Shown piece by piece: positions 1 to 9,155 of a stretch of DNA of 64,000 nt. The notes under the pieces were generated by a model. It was not told where the DNA came from and did no database searches. It worked only from the letters and a program-made list of their open reading frames with translations. The stretch is from contig DKFM01000008.1 in assembly GCA_002452815.1 (NCBI GenBank), positions 1 to 64,000 of the forward strand. The letters are read 5' to 3'. Source of the DNA: Rhodobacteraceae bacterium UBA6796 (GTDB taxonomy: Bacteria > Pseudomonadota > Alphaproteobacteria > Rhodobacterales > Rhodobacteraceae). Each line of letters opens with the position of its first letter. Positions within the stretch are counted from its first letter, which is position 1. The position numbers and the translations under genes were made by a program.

Positions 1-260
1 TCACAAACAGTGAAGCTGACAATCCCATCATCGGCCGAAGCCTAAGGACCCGATATGCGCCGGCCAATCATCGAAACGACCAAACCGCCCACATATCTCT
101 TCAGATATCTCGCAATGTCAAAGAGCGTGGAGACAAAATCAACCGGAGGCGCCTCATTCCTTGGGGCGCGACCTGCCAACCGTGTATCCAAATTTTTGTT
201 TGCTTTCAGTTGCTTGCGCTTCCGTCTGCATCCCGTCGCGGTGTGTTCCGCTTCGGTGAG
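1..260 (-). other. 5' leader of a leftward rRNA operon (partial; 16S lies beyond the window edge)
   Basis: Read on the minus strand, this stretch runs from a promoter at 265-293 through a boxA-like antitermination element at 117-126 toward the left edge. No convincing protein-coding frame lies in it; the short open frames here look like chance. Its order (GC-rich discriminator, A-rich stretch, boxA, then a segment rich in GATAT and GGGCGG) resembles the region just upstream of 16S rRNA in Rhodobacteraceae. The 16S gene itself is not visible, so the assignment is inference from the promoter, boxA and layout. Confidence 0.6.
117..126 (-). promoter_or_regulatory. boxA-like rRNA antitermination element
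   Basis: The minus strand reads GCTCTTTGAC followed by A, close to the bacterial boxA consensus TGCTCTTTAACA. It lies about 140 nt downstream of the putative rRNA promoter start. It would load NusB/NusE for antitermination; this role is inferred from sequence similarity only. Confidence 0.55.
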
Positions 261-264
261 GGGG

Positions 265-293
265 TATTTACGGATCGGCGCCGGGGTCCGCAA
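265..293 (-). promoter_or_regulatory. Strong sigma-70-type promoter, probable rRNA operon promoter
   Basis: On the minus strand there is a -35 TTGCGG (288-293), a 17-bp spacer and a -10 TAAATA (265-270), followed by CCCCCTCACC. The TTG-type -35, optimal spacer and GC-rich discriminator are typical of stable-RNA promoters in Rhodobacteraceae. It faces the same way as msrPQ, which ends at 456, but a gene-free leader with boxA follows it, so it most likely serves an rRNA operon. Confidence 0.6.
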
Positions 294-455
294 GAGGGTT
301 TTGGCAAAAAACTTCCATTTTTTGTGACGGCCCGCTCCCGGCCCTTATTTTATTGGCGTTGCGCAGCACATCATTTTGCAGCTGCAGCAGACGAAATGGG
401 CAAGAAGAAGAATGTTTCGCAAATCACCCGATTCAGCGAAACATTCTGCGTCGCC

Positions 456-1082
456 TTACCCTGCGTTAGCCCGCAAAACCCCGAGTCGCCCCCAGAATCG
501 CAGGACCAATCGCACCCCCAGCAGCCCGGCCAACACCGCGGCCCAGATCCAGCCCTCGGAGGAGATCACCTTCATCTGCATCAGATAATGCAGGACGCCC
601 AGGCTCACCGCGGGATAGACCAGCCAGTGCAGCCGTCGCCAGTTGCGCCCAAGCCTGCGCACCGAAGCAGTGTTCGAGGTCAGCGCCAGCGGCACCAGCA
701 GCGCAAAGCCGGTGATCCCCAGCAGCAGATAGGGCCGCTTGACCAGATCCGCCGCTGCTTGCGCCCACAAGAGCCCCATATCCAGCACCACCCAGGCCAG
801 CAGATGAGCCGCGACATAGCCAAAGCCCAGCAACCCAACCGCGCGGCGATAGCGCAGCAGGTTCAACCCGGTGATGCGGCGCATCGGCGTGATCGTGAGC
901 CCGCCCACCAGAAACCACAGTGCGACCTTGCCCAGACGGTGCTCGATCCCCTTGACCGGATCGACGCCGATCCCGCCCGACAGCGTCAGCCAGACGATCC
1001 ATGCCAAAGGCAACAGGCCCAGCAGATAGACCACCCCCGGGGGCACGCGGCGCAGCGCGCCGTTCAGCGACACCCCCGGCAT
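456..1082 (-). CDS. msrQ: MsrQ, heme-binding membrane subunit of periplasmic methionine sulfoxide reductase
   Basis: A 208-residue membrane protein of the YedZ/MsrQ ferric-reductase-like family. It carries heme b and passes electrons from the respiratory chain to the periplasmic MsrP. About five hydrophobic segments are visible, with conserved family phrases such as the HRLGKVALWFL and RRLHWLVYPA regions containing candidate heme histidines. Its ATG (1080-1082) shares one base with the TGA of msrP, so the two are translationally coupled. Length is normal for the family. Confidence 0.93.
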   Translation of the reverse strand: MPGVSLNGALRRVPPGVVYLLGLLPLAWIVWLTLSGGIGVDPVKGIEHRLGKVALWFLVGGLTITPMRRITGLNLLRYRRAVGLLGFGYVAAHLLAWVVLDMGLLWAQAAADLVKRPYLLLGITGFALLVPLALTSNTASVRRLGRNWRRLHWLVYPAVSLGVLHYLMQMKVISSEGWIWAAVLAGLLGVRLVLRFWGRLGVLRANAG

Positions 1083-2002
1083 CAGTAGTTCTTCGCCAGA
1101 TCCATCCCGGCATAAAGCCCGGCGACCTGATCGGCATATCCGTTGAACATCAGCGTGGGCTGGCGCGCGGCAAACAACCCGCCACCGATCTTGCGTTCGC
1201 TGGCCTGGGACCAGCGCGGATGATCCACCTCGGGGTTCACATTGGCGTAGAAGCCGTATTCGCGCGGCTGCAACGCTTTCCATGTGGTGCGCGGCTCGGC
1301 CTCGGTCAGGGTGATCTTCACGATGCTCTTGATCGACTTGAAGCCGTATTTCCACGGCACGACCAGCCGGATCGGCGCGCCGTTCTGATTGGGCAGCGCC
1401 TCGCCATAAAGCCCGGTGGCCAGAATTGTCAGGGGGTTCATCGCCTCGTCCAGCCGCAACCCCTCGACATAGGGCCAGTCGATGCCGCCCGCGCGCTGGC
1501 CGGGCATTTCTTCGGGGCGGTGCAGGGTTTCGAAGGCCACATATTTCGCACCGGGCTGCACGCCTGCCCGGTCCAGCAGGCTGGCCAGCGTGAAGCCGAT
1601 CCAGGGAATGACCATCGACCAGGCCTCGACACAACGGAAGCGATAGATCCGCTCTTCCAGCGTGGCATTGCGCAGGATGTCGTCCAGACCATAGCTGCCG
1701 GGGCGTTCGACCAGACCGCCGATCTCGACCGACCACGGATCGGTGGTCATCTGGCCTGCGTATTTCGCGGGATCTGACTTGTCCCAGCCGAATTCGTAGA
1801 AATTGTTGTAAGAGGTGATCTCTTTCAGCGTGTTGGGCGTCGCATCCGTGGAATAGGCCGAGGGCGCGGCGGCGATCCGGGCCGCAGCAGGCAGCACCCC
1901 CAGCCCCAGCGCCGCGCCCGCGCCCGCAATCAGCGCACGCCGGTTGATCCAGTCGGCCCGGGGCGTCACATCGGCCCAGTTCAGGTTCTCGGTCTTGCGC
2001 AT
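1082..2002 (-). CDS. msrP: MsrP, periplasmic molybdopterin methionine sulfoxide reductase catalytic subunit
   Basis: A 306-residue YedY/MsrP protein. A twin-arginine signal (R21-R22 followed by ALIAG and a hydrophobic stretch) indicates folded export with its Mo-molybdopterin cofactor. The YRFRC motif puts the molybdenum-ligating cysteine near residue 124, and EAWSM follows as in the family. It repairs oxidised methionines in envelope proteins with electrons from MsrQ. I chose ATG 2002 because a GGAG lies 6 nt upstream; in-frame ATG 2014 and GTG 2023 are alternatives. It is transcribed divergently from the DUF302 gene. Confidence 0.93.
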   Translation of the reverse strand: MRKTENLNWADVTPRADWINRRALIAGAGAALGLGVLPAAARIAAAPSAYSTDATPNTLKEITSYNNFYEFGWDKSDPAKYAGQMTTDPWSVEIGGLVERPGSYGLDDILRNATLEERIYRFRCVEAWSMVIPWIGFTLASLLDRAGVQPGAKYVAFETLHRPEEMPGQRAGGIDWPYVEGLRLDEAMNPLTILATGLYGEALPNQNGAPIRLVVPWKYGFKSIKSIVKITLTEAEPRTTWKALQPREYGFYANVNPEVDHPRWSQASERKIGGGLFAARQPTLMFNGYADQVAGLYAGMDLAKNY

Positions 2003-2126
2003 GGCTGTCTCCATCTGTTGCACTGACTATAAGAAGCAATACGGAACGGGCGGGCCAGAATGCACAAAGGTCGCGACATTGTTACCCCTTGAACCGCAGG
2101 CCGCTTTGTCGCCAGATTGCAGCAGG

Positions 2127-2145
2127 CATGGCGCCGTGCGCCATG
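2127..2145. repeat. Perfect inverted repeat just before the ribosome-binding site of the DUF302 gene
   Basis: CATGGCG (2127-2133) and CGCCATG (2139-2145) form a 7-bp perfect stem around a CCGTG loop. It ends one base before the GGGAGGG ribosome-binding stretch of the gene at 2164. It could be an operator or a translation-modulating hairpin; no function is shown. Confidence 0.4.
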
Positions 2146-2163
2146 GGAGGGAAAGGGAGACCC

Positions 2164-2619
2164 ATGAAACAGCTTATCACCGCAGGCCTCGCAGCTGGCG
2201 CTCTGGCCTTCGGCAGTTCCGTCTGGGCGGGTGACGCCCATACCTGGGAAGTCGAGGACAATTTCGAGAATGTCGGCTTTGCCATCGAAAACGCCATCAT
2301 CGGCGCCGGGCTGGTGATCGACAGCACCAGCCACACGGGTGAGATGCTGGAACGCACACGCCCGGCCACCGGCTCGGACAAGGTGATCTTCACGCAGGCA
2401 GACATCTATTCCTTCTGCTCGGCCACGGTGTCGCGCGCGGTGATGGAAATCAACCCGGCCAATGTGCAGTTCTGCCCCTATAACGTCTTTCTGTATGAAA
2501 CCCCGGATCGCCCCGGCATCATCACCGTGGGCTTCCGCGACTACCCCGAAGGCGAGATGGATCAGGTCGAGGAACTGCTGGGCGGGATCGTCGCCGATGC
2601 GCTGATGCTCGAGGAGTGA
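2164..2619 (+). CDS. DUF302-family exported protein
   Basis: A 151-residue protein with a clear Sec signal peptide (MKQLITAGLAAGALAFGSSVWA) and a DUF302-like domain. The domain phrases include the NFENVGFAIENAIIGAGL region, SATVSRAVMEINPAN and FCPYNVFLYE. The family's biochemical role is not established. Two mature cysteines (FCSAT and FCPYN) could form a disulfide or bind a ligand in the periplasm. ATG 2164 follows a good GGGAG site. It is transcribed away from msrPQ and ends in a hairpin. Confidence 0.8.
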   Translation: MKQLITAGLAAGALAFGSSVWAGDAHTWEVEDNFENVGFAIENAIIGAGLVIDSTSHTGEMLERTRPATGSDKVIFTQADIYSFCSATVSRAVMEINPANVQFCPYNVFLYETPDRPGIITVGFRDYPEGEMDQVEELLGGIVADALMLEE

Positions 2620-2624
2620 ACGGC

Positions 2625-2642
2625 GGGCCCGGTATCGGGCCC
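2625..2642. terminator. Hairpin between convergent DUF302 and K+ channel genes
   Basis: GGGCCCG (2625-2631), loop GTAT, CGGGCCC (2636-2642): a perfect 7-bp stem located 5 nt after the DUF302 stop and 6 nt before the end of the convergent channel gene. There is only a weak T-rich tail (TTCGCTT), so it may be a weak bidirectional terminator. Confidence 0.5.
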
Positions 2643-2648
2643 TTCGCT

Positions 2649-3098
2649 TCAATCCGGGTCATGCGCGCGATGCGCTTGCAGTTGGGCCATGCGCACATGG
2701 CGCAAGGCCTCGACCAGCATCGCCGTCAGCAAGCCGATGTTCAGCAGACCGTTCGCCGCCGCCATACCGCCCAGGATACGCCATTCATGGGTCAGCAGGA
2801 TGTCGCCGTAGCCAAGCGTGGTGAACGAGACGAGCGCGAAATAGACAGCCGCCTCCATGGTGATGAAGATGCCCAGGGCGCGAAAACAAAACGCCCAGAG
2901 CCAGACCCCGGCGGTGACCATCGCCAGCGCCCAAAGCGCCGTGACCAGCACCACCAGCATCAGCTTGGGCCGGTGCGGTTCGCGCAGCAGCCAGAAATGC
3001 GACCGCGCAAAGGCCCATTCCATCGCCCATGCGCCAAAGCCGGCAATGATGACCGTGGTCACCATCATCACCGATCCGATGAAGATCTGTAGAAACAT
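2649..3098 (-). CDS. Two-TM potassium channel protein (Ion_trans_2 family)
   Basis: A 149-residue inner-membrane protein. It contains the K+ selectivity filter TLGYGD at residues 94-99, with hydrophobic helices around residues 4-30, 46-75 and 105-130. There is no cytoplasmic RCK or cyclic-nucleotide domain, so it is a minimal pore. The ATG at 3098 follows GGGAGAGGAC on the minus strand. The open frame continues upstream opposite sseA, but only this C-terminal part encodes a plausible protein. Probable role: monovalent cation conductance; gating is unknown. Confidence 0.82.
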   Translation of the reverse strand: MFLQIFIGSVMMVTTVIIAGFGAWAMEWAFARSHFWLLREPHRPKLMLVVLVTALWALAMVTAGVWLWAFCFRALGIFITMEAAVYFALVSFTTLGYGDILLTHEWRILGGMAAANGLLNIGLLTAMLVEALRHVRMAQLQAHRAHDPD

Positions 3099-3203
3099 CC
3101 GTCCTCTCCCCCTGATCGCGGGTAACGTGGGCTGGCCGTTTCGGTCAAGATCCATCCTGTCGCACTGGACAGACGGCCCCCCCTGCCCTATCTCGGGGCG
3201 ACC

Positions 3204-3677
3204 ATGAACAAGAAGTCCGACCCGAATTCCAAGCTGATCGCCGAAAACCGGCAGGCGCGTTACCATTACGCCATCCAGAGCGATCTGGAGGCGGGCATCG
3301 TGCTGACCGGGTCCGAGGTGAAATCGCTGCGCACCGGCCAGTCGAATATCGCCGAAAGCTATGCCAGCGTCGAAGACGGCGAGCTGTGGCTGATCAACGC
3401 CTATATCGCGCCCTACATGCAGGCGGGCGTCTTCGGCCACGAAGAACGGCGTCGGCGCAAGTTGCTTGTCTCGAAAAAGGAACTCAGCCGGCTGTGGCAG
3501 GCGATCGGGCGCGAGGGCATGACCATCGTGCCGCTGTCGATGTATTTCAACGACCGTGGCCGCGTGAAGATCAAGCTTGGCGTCGCCAAGGGCAAGAAGC
3601 TGGCCGACAAACGCGAGACCGAAGCCAAGCGTGACTGGAACCGGCAGAAACAACGTCTGCTGAAACAGAGCCATTAA
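3204..3677 (+). CDS. smpB: SsrA-binding protein SmpB
   Basis: A 157-residue SmpB that binds tmRNA and delivers it to stalled ribosomes for trans-translation. The family phrases [24 protein letters not shown] and the basic C-terminal tail ([15 protein letters not shown]...) are all present. Length matches the family. It is a single gene with its own start, divergent from the ion channel; no tmRNA gene was recognised nearby. Confidence 0.97.
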   Translation: MNKKSDPNSKLIAENRQARYHYAIQSDLEAGIVLTGSEVKSLRTGQSNIAESYASVEDGELWLINAYIAPYMQAGVFGHEERRRRKLLVSKKELSRLWQAIGREGMTIVPLSMYFNDRGRVKIKLGVAKGKKLADKRETEAKRDWNRQKQRLLKQSH

Positions 3678-3776
3678 GCCCCCGCGGCAGCCGTCACAGC
3701 CCCATTTCGCACCTATCCGCCCTTGCCTCACCCGCCCGGTTACGGCTATCCACGAAAGGATAAACGGAGGCGCGCG

Positions 3777-4634
3777 ATGGCCATGGATGATCCCAAAACC
3801 CTTGTTTCCACCGACTGGCTGGAAGCCCACCTCAAAGATCCCGATCTGCGGATTCTGGATGGCTCGTGGTTTCTGCCCACGATGAACCGGGATGCCCGTG
3901 CGGGCTATGACGCGGCGCATATCCCCGGCGCGCGGTTCTTCGACATCGACGAAATCGCCGACTCGCGTTCGGAACTGCCGCATATGGCGCCCCCAGTCGA
4001 GAAATTCGTCAGCCGCATGCGCGCGATGGGCGTGGGCGACGGCCATCAGGTCGTGGTCTATGACCAGATGGGCGTGTTCTCGGCGCCGCGGGTGTGGTGG
4101 ACGTTCCGCCTGATGGGCAAGCTGGACATCGCCGTGCTGGACGGCGGCCTGCCGAAATGGATCGCCGAAGGGCGCGAGACCGAAGACCTGCCGCCGATGG
4201 TGCGCGACCGCCACATCACCGTGCAGCGTCAGGCCGGGCTGGTGAAGGACGTGACCCAGGTCGCGCATGCCTCGAAGCTGCGCGACCACGAGATCATCGA
4301 CGCCCGCGCGCACGGCCGTTTCATCGGCGTCGATCCCGAGCCGCGCCCCGGCCTGCGCCAGGGCCACATCCCTGGATCGAAGAACGTGCCCTGGATGGAC
4401 CTGCTGACCCCGGAAAACACGATGAAATCGCCCGACGAACTGCGTGCGCTGTTCACCGCGGCGGGCGTCGATCTGACCAAGCCTGCGATCTGCACCTGCG
4501 GCTCGGGCGTGAACGCCGCGATGCTGACGCTGGCGCTCGAAATCATCGGCCACCGCGACCACGCGCTTTATGATGGCGCCTGGGCCGAATGGGGCATGTT
4601 CAACGACCTTCGCGTCGCAACCGGAGAAGCATGA
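3777..4634 (+). CDS. sseA: 3-mercaptopyruvate sulfurtransferase (tandem rhodanese)
   Basis: A 285-residue protein with two rhodanese domains (about 8-130 and 160-280). The second carries the active-site loop C241-GSGV, the CG[ST]GV pattern of mercaptopyruvate sulfurtransferases rather than thiosulfate sulfurtransferases. It transfers sulfane sulfur from 3-mercaptopyruvate to thiols or cyanide. ATG 3777 is preceded by GGAGG at 6 nt spacing. Its TGA lies across the start region of the downstream aminotransferase, indicating an operon; that pairing fits transamination of cysteine to mercaptopyruvate. Confidence 0.93.
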   Translation: MAMDDPKTLVSTDWLEAHLKDPDLRILDGSWFLPTMNRDARAGYDAAHIPGARFFDIDEIADSRSELPHMAPPVEKFVSRMRAMGVGDGHQVVVYDQMGVFSAPRVWWTFRLMGKLDIAVLDGGLPKWIAEGRETEDLPPMVRDRHITVQRQAGLVKDVTQVAHASKLRDHEIIDARAHGRFIGVDPEPRPGLRQGHIPGSKNVPWMDLLTPENTMKSPDELRALFTAAGVDLTKPAICTCGSGVNAAMLTLALEIIGHRDHALYDGAWAEWGMFNDLRVATGEA

Positions 4635-5815
4635 TGTTCAATTCCCTCAAACCGCAGGCGCCTGACAAGATTCTGGCGCTGATGGGCCAGTTCAAGGCCG
4701 ATCCGCGGGATAACAAGGTCGACCTGGGCGTGGGCGTCTACAAGGACGCCGAGGGCCACACCCCGGTGATGCGCGCGATCAAGGCGGCCGAGAAAAAGCT
4801 GTGGGAAACCGAAACGACCAAGACCTACACCGCGCTGGCGGGCGAACCCGCCTTCCACGCGGCGATGGCGGAAATGGTTCTGGGCGCGGGCTATCCGGCG
4901 GATCGGCTGTCGGCGCTGGCCACCGTGGGCGGCACCGGCGCCTGCCGTCAGGGGTTTGAACTGGCGCGGCTGGCCAACCCGGATTGCACGATCTGGGTGT
5001 CGGACCCGACCTGGCCGAACCACCTGTCGATCCTGGCTTTCATGAAACAGGCCACGAAACCCTACCGCTATTTCGACAATGCCGCGCGCGCGGTCGATTT
5101 CGATGCGATGATGGCCGATCTGGATGGCGTTCAGCCGGGCGACGTGGTGCTGCTGCACGGCTGCTGCCACAACCCGACCGGCGCCAACCTGACGCTGGAG
5201 CAATGGGCCGCCGTGGCCGACCTGCTGGAGGCGAAAGCCGCGATCCCGATGATCGACCTAGCCTATCAGGGCTTTGGCGACGGGCTGGAAGAAGACGCCG
5301 CCGGCACCCGCCTGATCGCAAGCCGTCTGCCCGAGGTGATGATCGCGGCCTCCTGCTCGAAAAACTTCGGCATCTATCGTGAACGCACCGGCTGCCTGAT
5401 GGTTCTGTCCGATGCCGCCAACAAGGATGTGACGCAAGGCACGCTGGCCTATCTGAACCGGCAGAACTATTCCTTCGCGCCCGACCACGGCTCGCGTCTG
5501 GTGACGATGGTGCTGACCGATCCGGCGCTGCGCGCGGACTGGATGGCCGAGCTGGAAGAGGTGCGCAAAGGCATGCTGGGCCTGCGCGAGCAACTGGCCG
5601 CCGAGCTGCGCCAGCTGTCGAACTCGGATCGGTTCGATTTCATCGCACAGCATCGCGGCATGTTCTCGCGGCTGGGCGCCACGCCCGAGGCGGTGGAAAA
5701 GATGCGGGTCGACAACGCGATCTACATGGTCGGCGACTCGCGGCTGAACATCGCCGGGCTGAACGCGAAAACCGTGCCGTTGCTGGCGCGGGCGATCATC
5801 GACGCGGGCGTCTGA
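4634..5815 (+). CDS. Class I aromatic/aspartate aminotransferase (PLP)
   Basis: A 393-residue fold-type I aminotransferase with SCSKNFGIY containing the PLP lysine K243, the HNPTGAN motif, and a C-terminal arginine region (GDSRLNIAG). The sequence resembles TyrB/TatA-type enzymes, which move amino groups between aromatic or acidic amino acids and 2-oxoacids. ATG 4634 has GGAG at 7 nt; ATG 4631 is also in frame and overlaps the sseA stop. Co-transcription with sseA suggests it may also make 3-mercaptopyruvate from cysteine (inference). Confidence 0.9.
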   Translation: MFNSLKPQAPDKILALMGQFKADPRDNKVDLGVGVYKDAEGHTPVMRAIKAAEKKLWETETTKTYTALAGEPAFHAAMAEMVLGAGYPADRLSALATVGGTGACRQGFELARLANPDCTIWVSDPTWPNHLSILAFMKQATKPYRYFDNAARAVDFDAMMADLDGVQPGDVVLLHGCCHNPTGANLTLEQWAAVADLLEAKAAIPMIDLAYQGFGDGLEEDAAGTRLIASRLPEVMIAASCSKNFGIYRERTGCLMVLSDAANKDVTQGTLAYLNRQNYSFAPDHGSRLVTMVLTDPALRADWMAELEEVRKGMLGLREQLAAELRQLSNSDRFDFIAQHRGMFSRLGATPEAVEKMRVDNAIYMVGDSRLNIAGLNAKTVPLLARAIIDAGV

Positions 5816-5837
5816 GCCCAGCCAATCAACACAGCAG

Positions 5838-5861
5838 CGGGCGCCCATCGGGCGCCCGTTT
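5838..5861 (+). terminator. Rho-independent terminator after the aminotransferase
   Basis: CGGGCGCCC (5838-5846), loop ATC, GGGCGCCCG (5850-5858), then TTT: a perfect 9-bp GC stem with a short T tract. It sits between convergent genes, 22 nt after the aminotransferase stop and just before the 3' end of the exporter permease. Confidence 0.8.
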
Positions 5862-5864
5862 GCC

Positions 5865-7069
<1,205 letters not shown>

Positions 7070-7070
<1 letters not shown>

Positions 7071-7774
7071 CAGGCAGCCCCCTCGGTAACGGGTTCGTCG
7101 CGCACCACGCGGCCATCGGTAAACACGACAAGACGGCTGGCGAAGGCGGCCATATCCTCTTCGTGTGTAACCATCACGATGGTCAGCCCCTCTTCACGGT
7201 TCAGCCGCCGCAACAACTCCATGATCTCGCGCGAACGCGTGGTATCAAGGTTCCCGGTCGGCTCGTCCGCCAGCATCACCATCGGCTCGCCCGCCAGCGC
7301 GCGCGCGATCGCCACGCGCTGCTGCTGCCCACCCGAAAGCTGCGAGGGGTGGTGGTGTTCGCGCCCCTCCAGACCCACGCGGTTCAGCGCCTCTCGCGCG
7401 CGCACTTCGCGCTCGGCCCGGGGCTGCCCCTTGTAGATCAGCGGCAGTTCGACATTTTCCAGCGCCGTCGTCCGCGCCAGCAGGTTGAAGCCCTGAAACA
7501 CGAACCCAAGGTAATTGCGCCGCAACAGCGCGCGCTGATCCTGATCGAGTGTCGCCACCTCGACCCCGTTGAACAGGTAATGCCCGCCCGAGGGCCGGTC
7601 GAGACACCCGATGATATTCATCGCGGTCGACTTGCCCGACCCCGAGGGCCCCATGATCGCCACGAATTCGCCCTCGCGGATAATCAGATCGACCCCGTCG
7701 AGCGCGCGCACCATCGCCTCGCCCTCTCCGTAGGTTCGGGTGATCCCGCGCAATTCAATGAGTGGCGCGGTCAT
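7070..7774 (-). CDS. MacB/LolD-type ABC exporter ATPase
   Basis: A 234-residue ATPase with Walker A (GPSGSGKS), Q-loop (FQGFNLL), signature LSGGQQQR, Walker B/D-loop (LADEPTGNLD) and H-loop (MVTHEEDMA), all canonical. Such ATPases drive mechanotransmission by MacB-type permeases rather than classical transport. ATG 7774 overlaps the upstream TGA by one base; GTG 7777 is an alternative. Middle gene of a three-gene exporter operon. Confidence 0.92.
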
Positions 7775-9024
7775 CACTGCGCCTCGCGCTGATCGGTAAT
7801 CACCAGATCGCCCACAGCCAGATCGCCCGCCGTGATGATCGTGTGCTTCCCGTCGCTTTCGCCCGGCGTCACCTCGATCTCTGTCGGCACGCCATCTTTC
7901 AGAACCCAGACGGTTTTAGCCGAAGCCTTGGCCGTCGATCCGTTGCCCGGGCGCCCCGGCATGATCAGCCCCACCAGACCGCCCGCCCCCGAGCTGGTAT
8001 CTTCGGTCACTTGCGGCGGCGCATAGCGCAGCGCGGCATTAGGCACCTGCAGGGCATCGTCCACCCTGGCCACGGTGATCGTCGCGGTCGCGGTCATCCC
8101 CGGGCGCAACAGCTTGGTGTCGTTGTTCACCGCCAGAACCGCCTTGTAGGTCACCACATCGTCGGTTTCCTCGGGCGCATAACGCACCTGGGTGATCGTC
8201 GCCGGGAAGCTTTGGCCCGAATAGGCATCGACCGTGAAACTGGCGGTGTTGCCGGTCGCCACCTGACCGATGTCGGCCTCGTCGATGTCGACCTGCAATT
8301 CCATCCGGGTCAGGTCTTCGGCCAGCGTGAACAGCGTCGGCGCCGACAATGAGGCCGCCACAATCTGCCCGGCCGAATAGGCGCGGTCCAGAACGACGCC
8401 CTTGATCGGCGACCGGATCACCGATTTGTCCAGATCGGCCTGCTCCAGTTCCAGATTGGCCTCGGCCAGCGTCAGCGCGGCCTTGGCGGCATCGACGGCG
8501 GCCTGCGCGCGTTCGTGATTGGCGGTATAGGTGACGAAATCGGTATGCGTCACCACCCCGCGCCGGTCGAGTTCCTTCTGCGCATCGTAAATCGCTTCGG
8601 CCTCGCGCGCGCTGGCCTCGGCCTGGACCAGTTGCGCTTTCGCTGCAGCCAGCGAGGCTGTTGCATTGGCCACCTGCGCCTTGAATTTCGTATCGTCGAG
8701 CCGAGCCAGAACCTGCCCGATCTCGACCTCGTCGTTATAATCGACCTCGACTGTGGCCAGCGTGCCCGACAGTTCGGAAGAAACCTCGACTTCGGTCGTC
8801 GGCTGCACGGTGCCGGTCGCGGTGACGGTCACCGTCAGGGTGCCCTGCGTCACGGCTTCGGTCGTATAGGTGACGCCCGTCGCACTTTGCGTGCGCCCCA
8901 GCCAGAGCCAGCCACCCAGAACCAGCAGCACCACGACAGCCGGCACAATCCAACGCCACCCCCCATGTTTCTGTTTGGCGGCGGAAATGGCTTTGGCGAT
9001 CTCTTCGCTGGATTGCTTGGGCAT
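7774..9024 (-). CDS. MacA-like periplasmic adaptor (HlyD/RND-type membrane fusion protein)
   Basis: A 416-residue adaptor. An N-terminal TM anchor (about residues 24-42) is followed by a lipoyl half-motif, a long alpha-helical hairpin (about 105-190, rich in AQVANATASLAAAKAQL-type heptads), the second lipoyl half and a beta-barrel. It should link the inner-membrane permease to an outer-membrane channel. First gene of the operon; ATG 9024 follows GAGG. No TolC homologue is encoded here, so an unlinked one would be needed. Confidence 0.9.
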   Translation of the reverse strand: MPKQSSEEIAKAISAAKQKHGGWRWIVPAVVVLLVLGGWLWLGRTQSATGVTYTTEAVTQGTLTVTVTATGTVQPTTEVEVSSELSGTLATVEVDYNDEVEIGQVLARLDDTKFKAQVANATASLAAAKAQLVQAEASAREAEAIYDAQKELDRRGVVTHTDFVTYTANHERAQAAVDAAKAALTLAEANLELEQADLDKSVIRSPIKGVVLDRAYSAGQIVAASLSAPTLFTLAEDLTRMELQVDIDEADIGQVATGNTASFTVDAYSGQSFPATITQVRYAPEETDDVVTYKAVLAVNNDTKLLRPGMTATATITVARVDDALQVPNAALRYAPPQVTEDTSSGAGGLVGLIMPGRPGNGSTAKASAKTVWVLKDGVPTEIEVTPGESDGKHTIITAGDLAVGDLVITDQREAQ

Positions 9025-9155
9025 AATGATCCTCGGTTCGCACACATCCCCACAGGGATAATGCATTTATACGCGAGGCGCGCCAGTTTCCGACGCCAGA
9101 GCACAAGCTTCTTGCCAAGGCCGACGCCCCCGGCAAATCCGGGGGCGCGCAGGGA

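Noticed and set aside
55..1088. Short to medium frames in and around the first 455 bp
   Set aside because: They overlap the predicted rRNA promoter/leader or lie opposite msrQ, and show no protein-like composition.
456..2039. Possible MsrP-MsrQ fusion in one frame
   Set aside because: The long frame joins msrQ to an out-of-frame reading of msrP. msrP has its own well-supported frame with Tat signal and catalytic Cys, and the two genes overlap by one base only.
3178..3776. tmRNA (ssrA) gene next to smpB
   Set aside because: The flanks of smpB are short and show no tmRNA acceptor or tag-coding sequence.
3099..4562. Upstream extension of the ion-channel frame to a 637-residue protein
   Set aside because: The extension lies opposite smpB and sseA and reads as low-quality sequence; the channel has a good ribosome site at ATG 3098.
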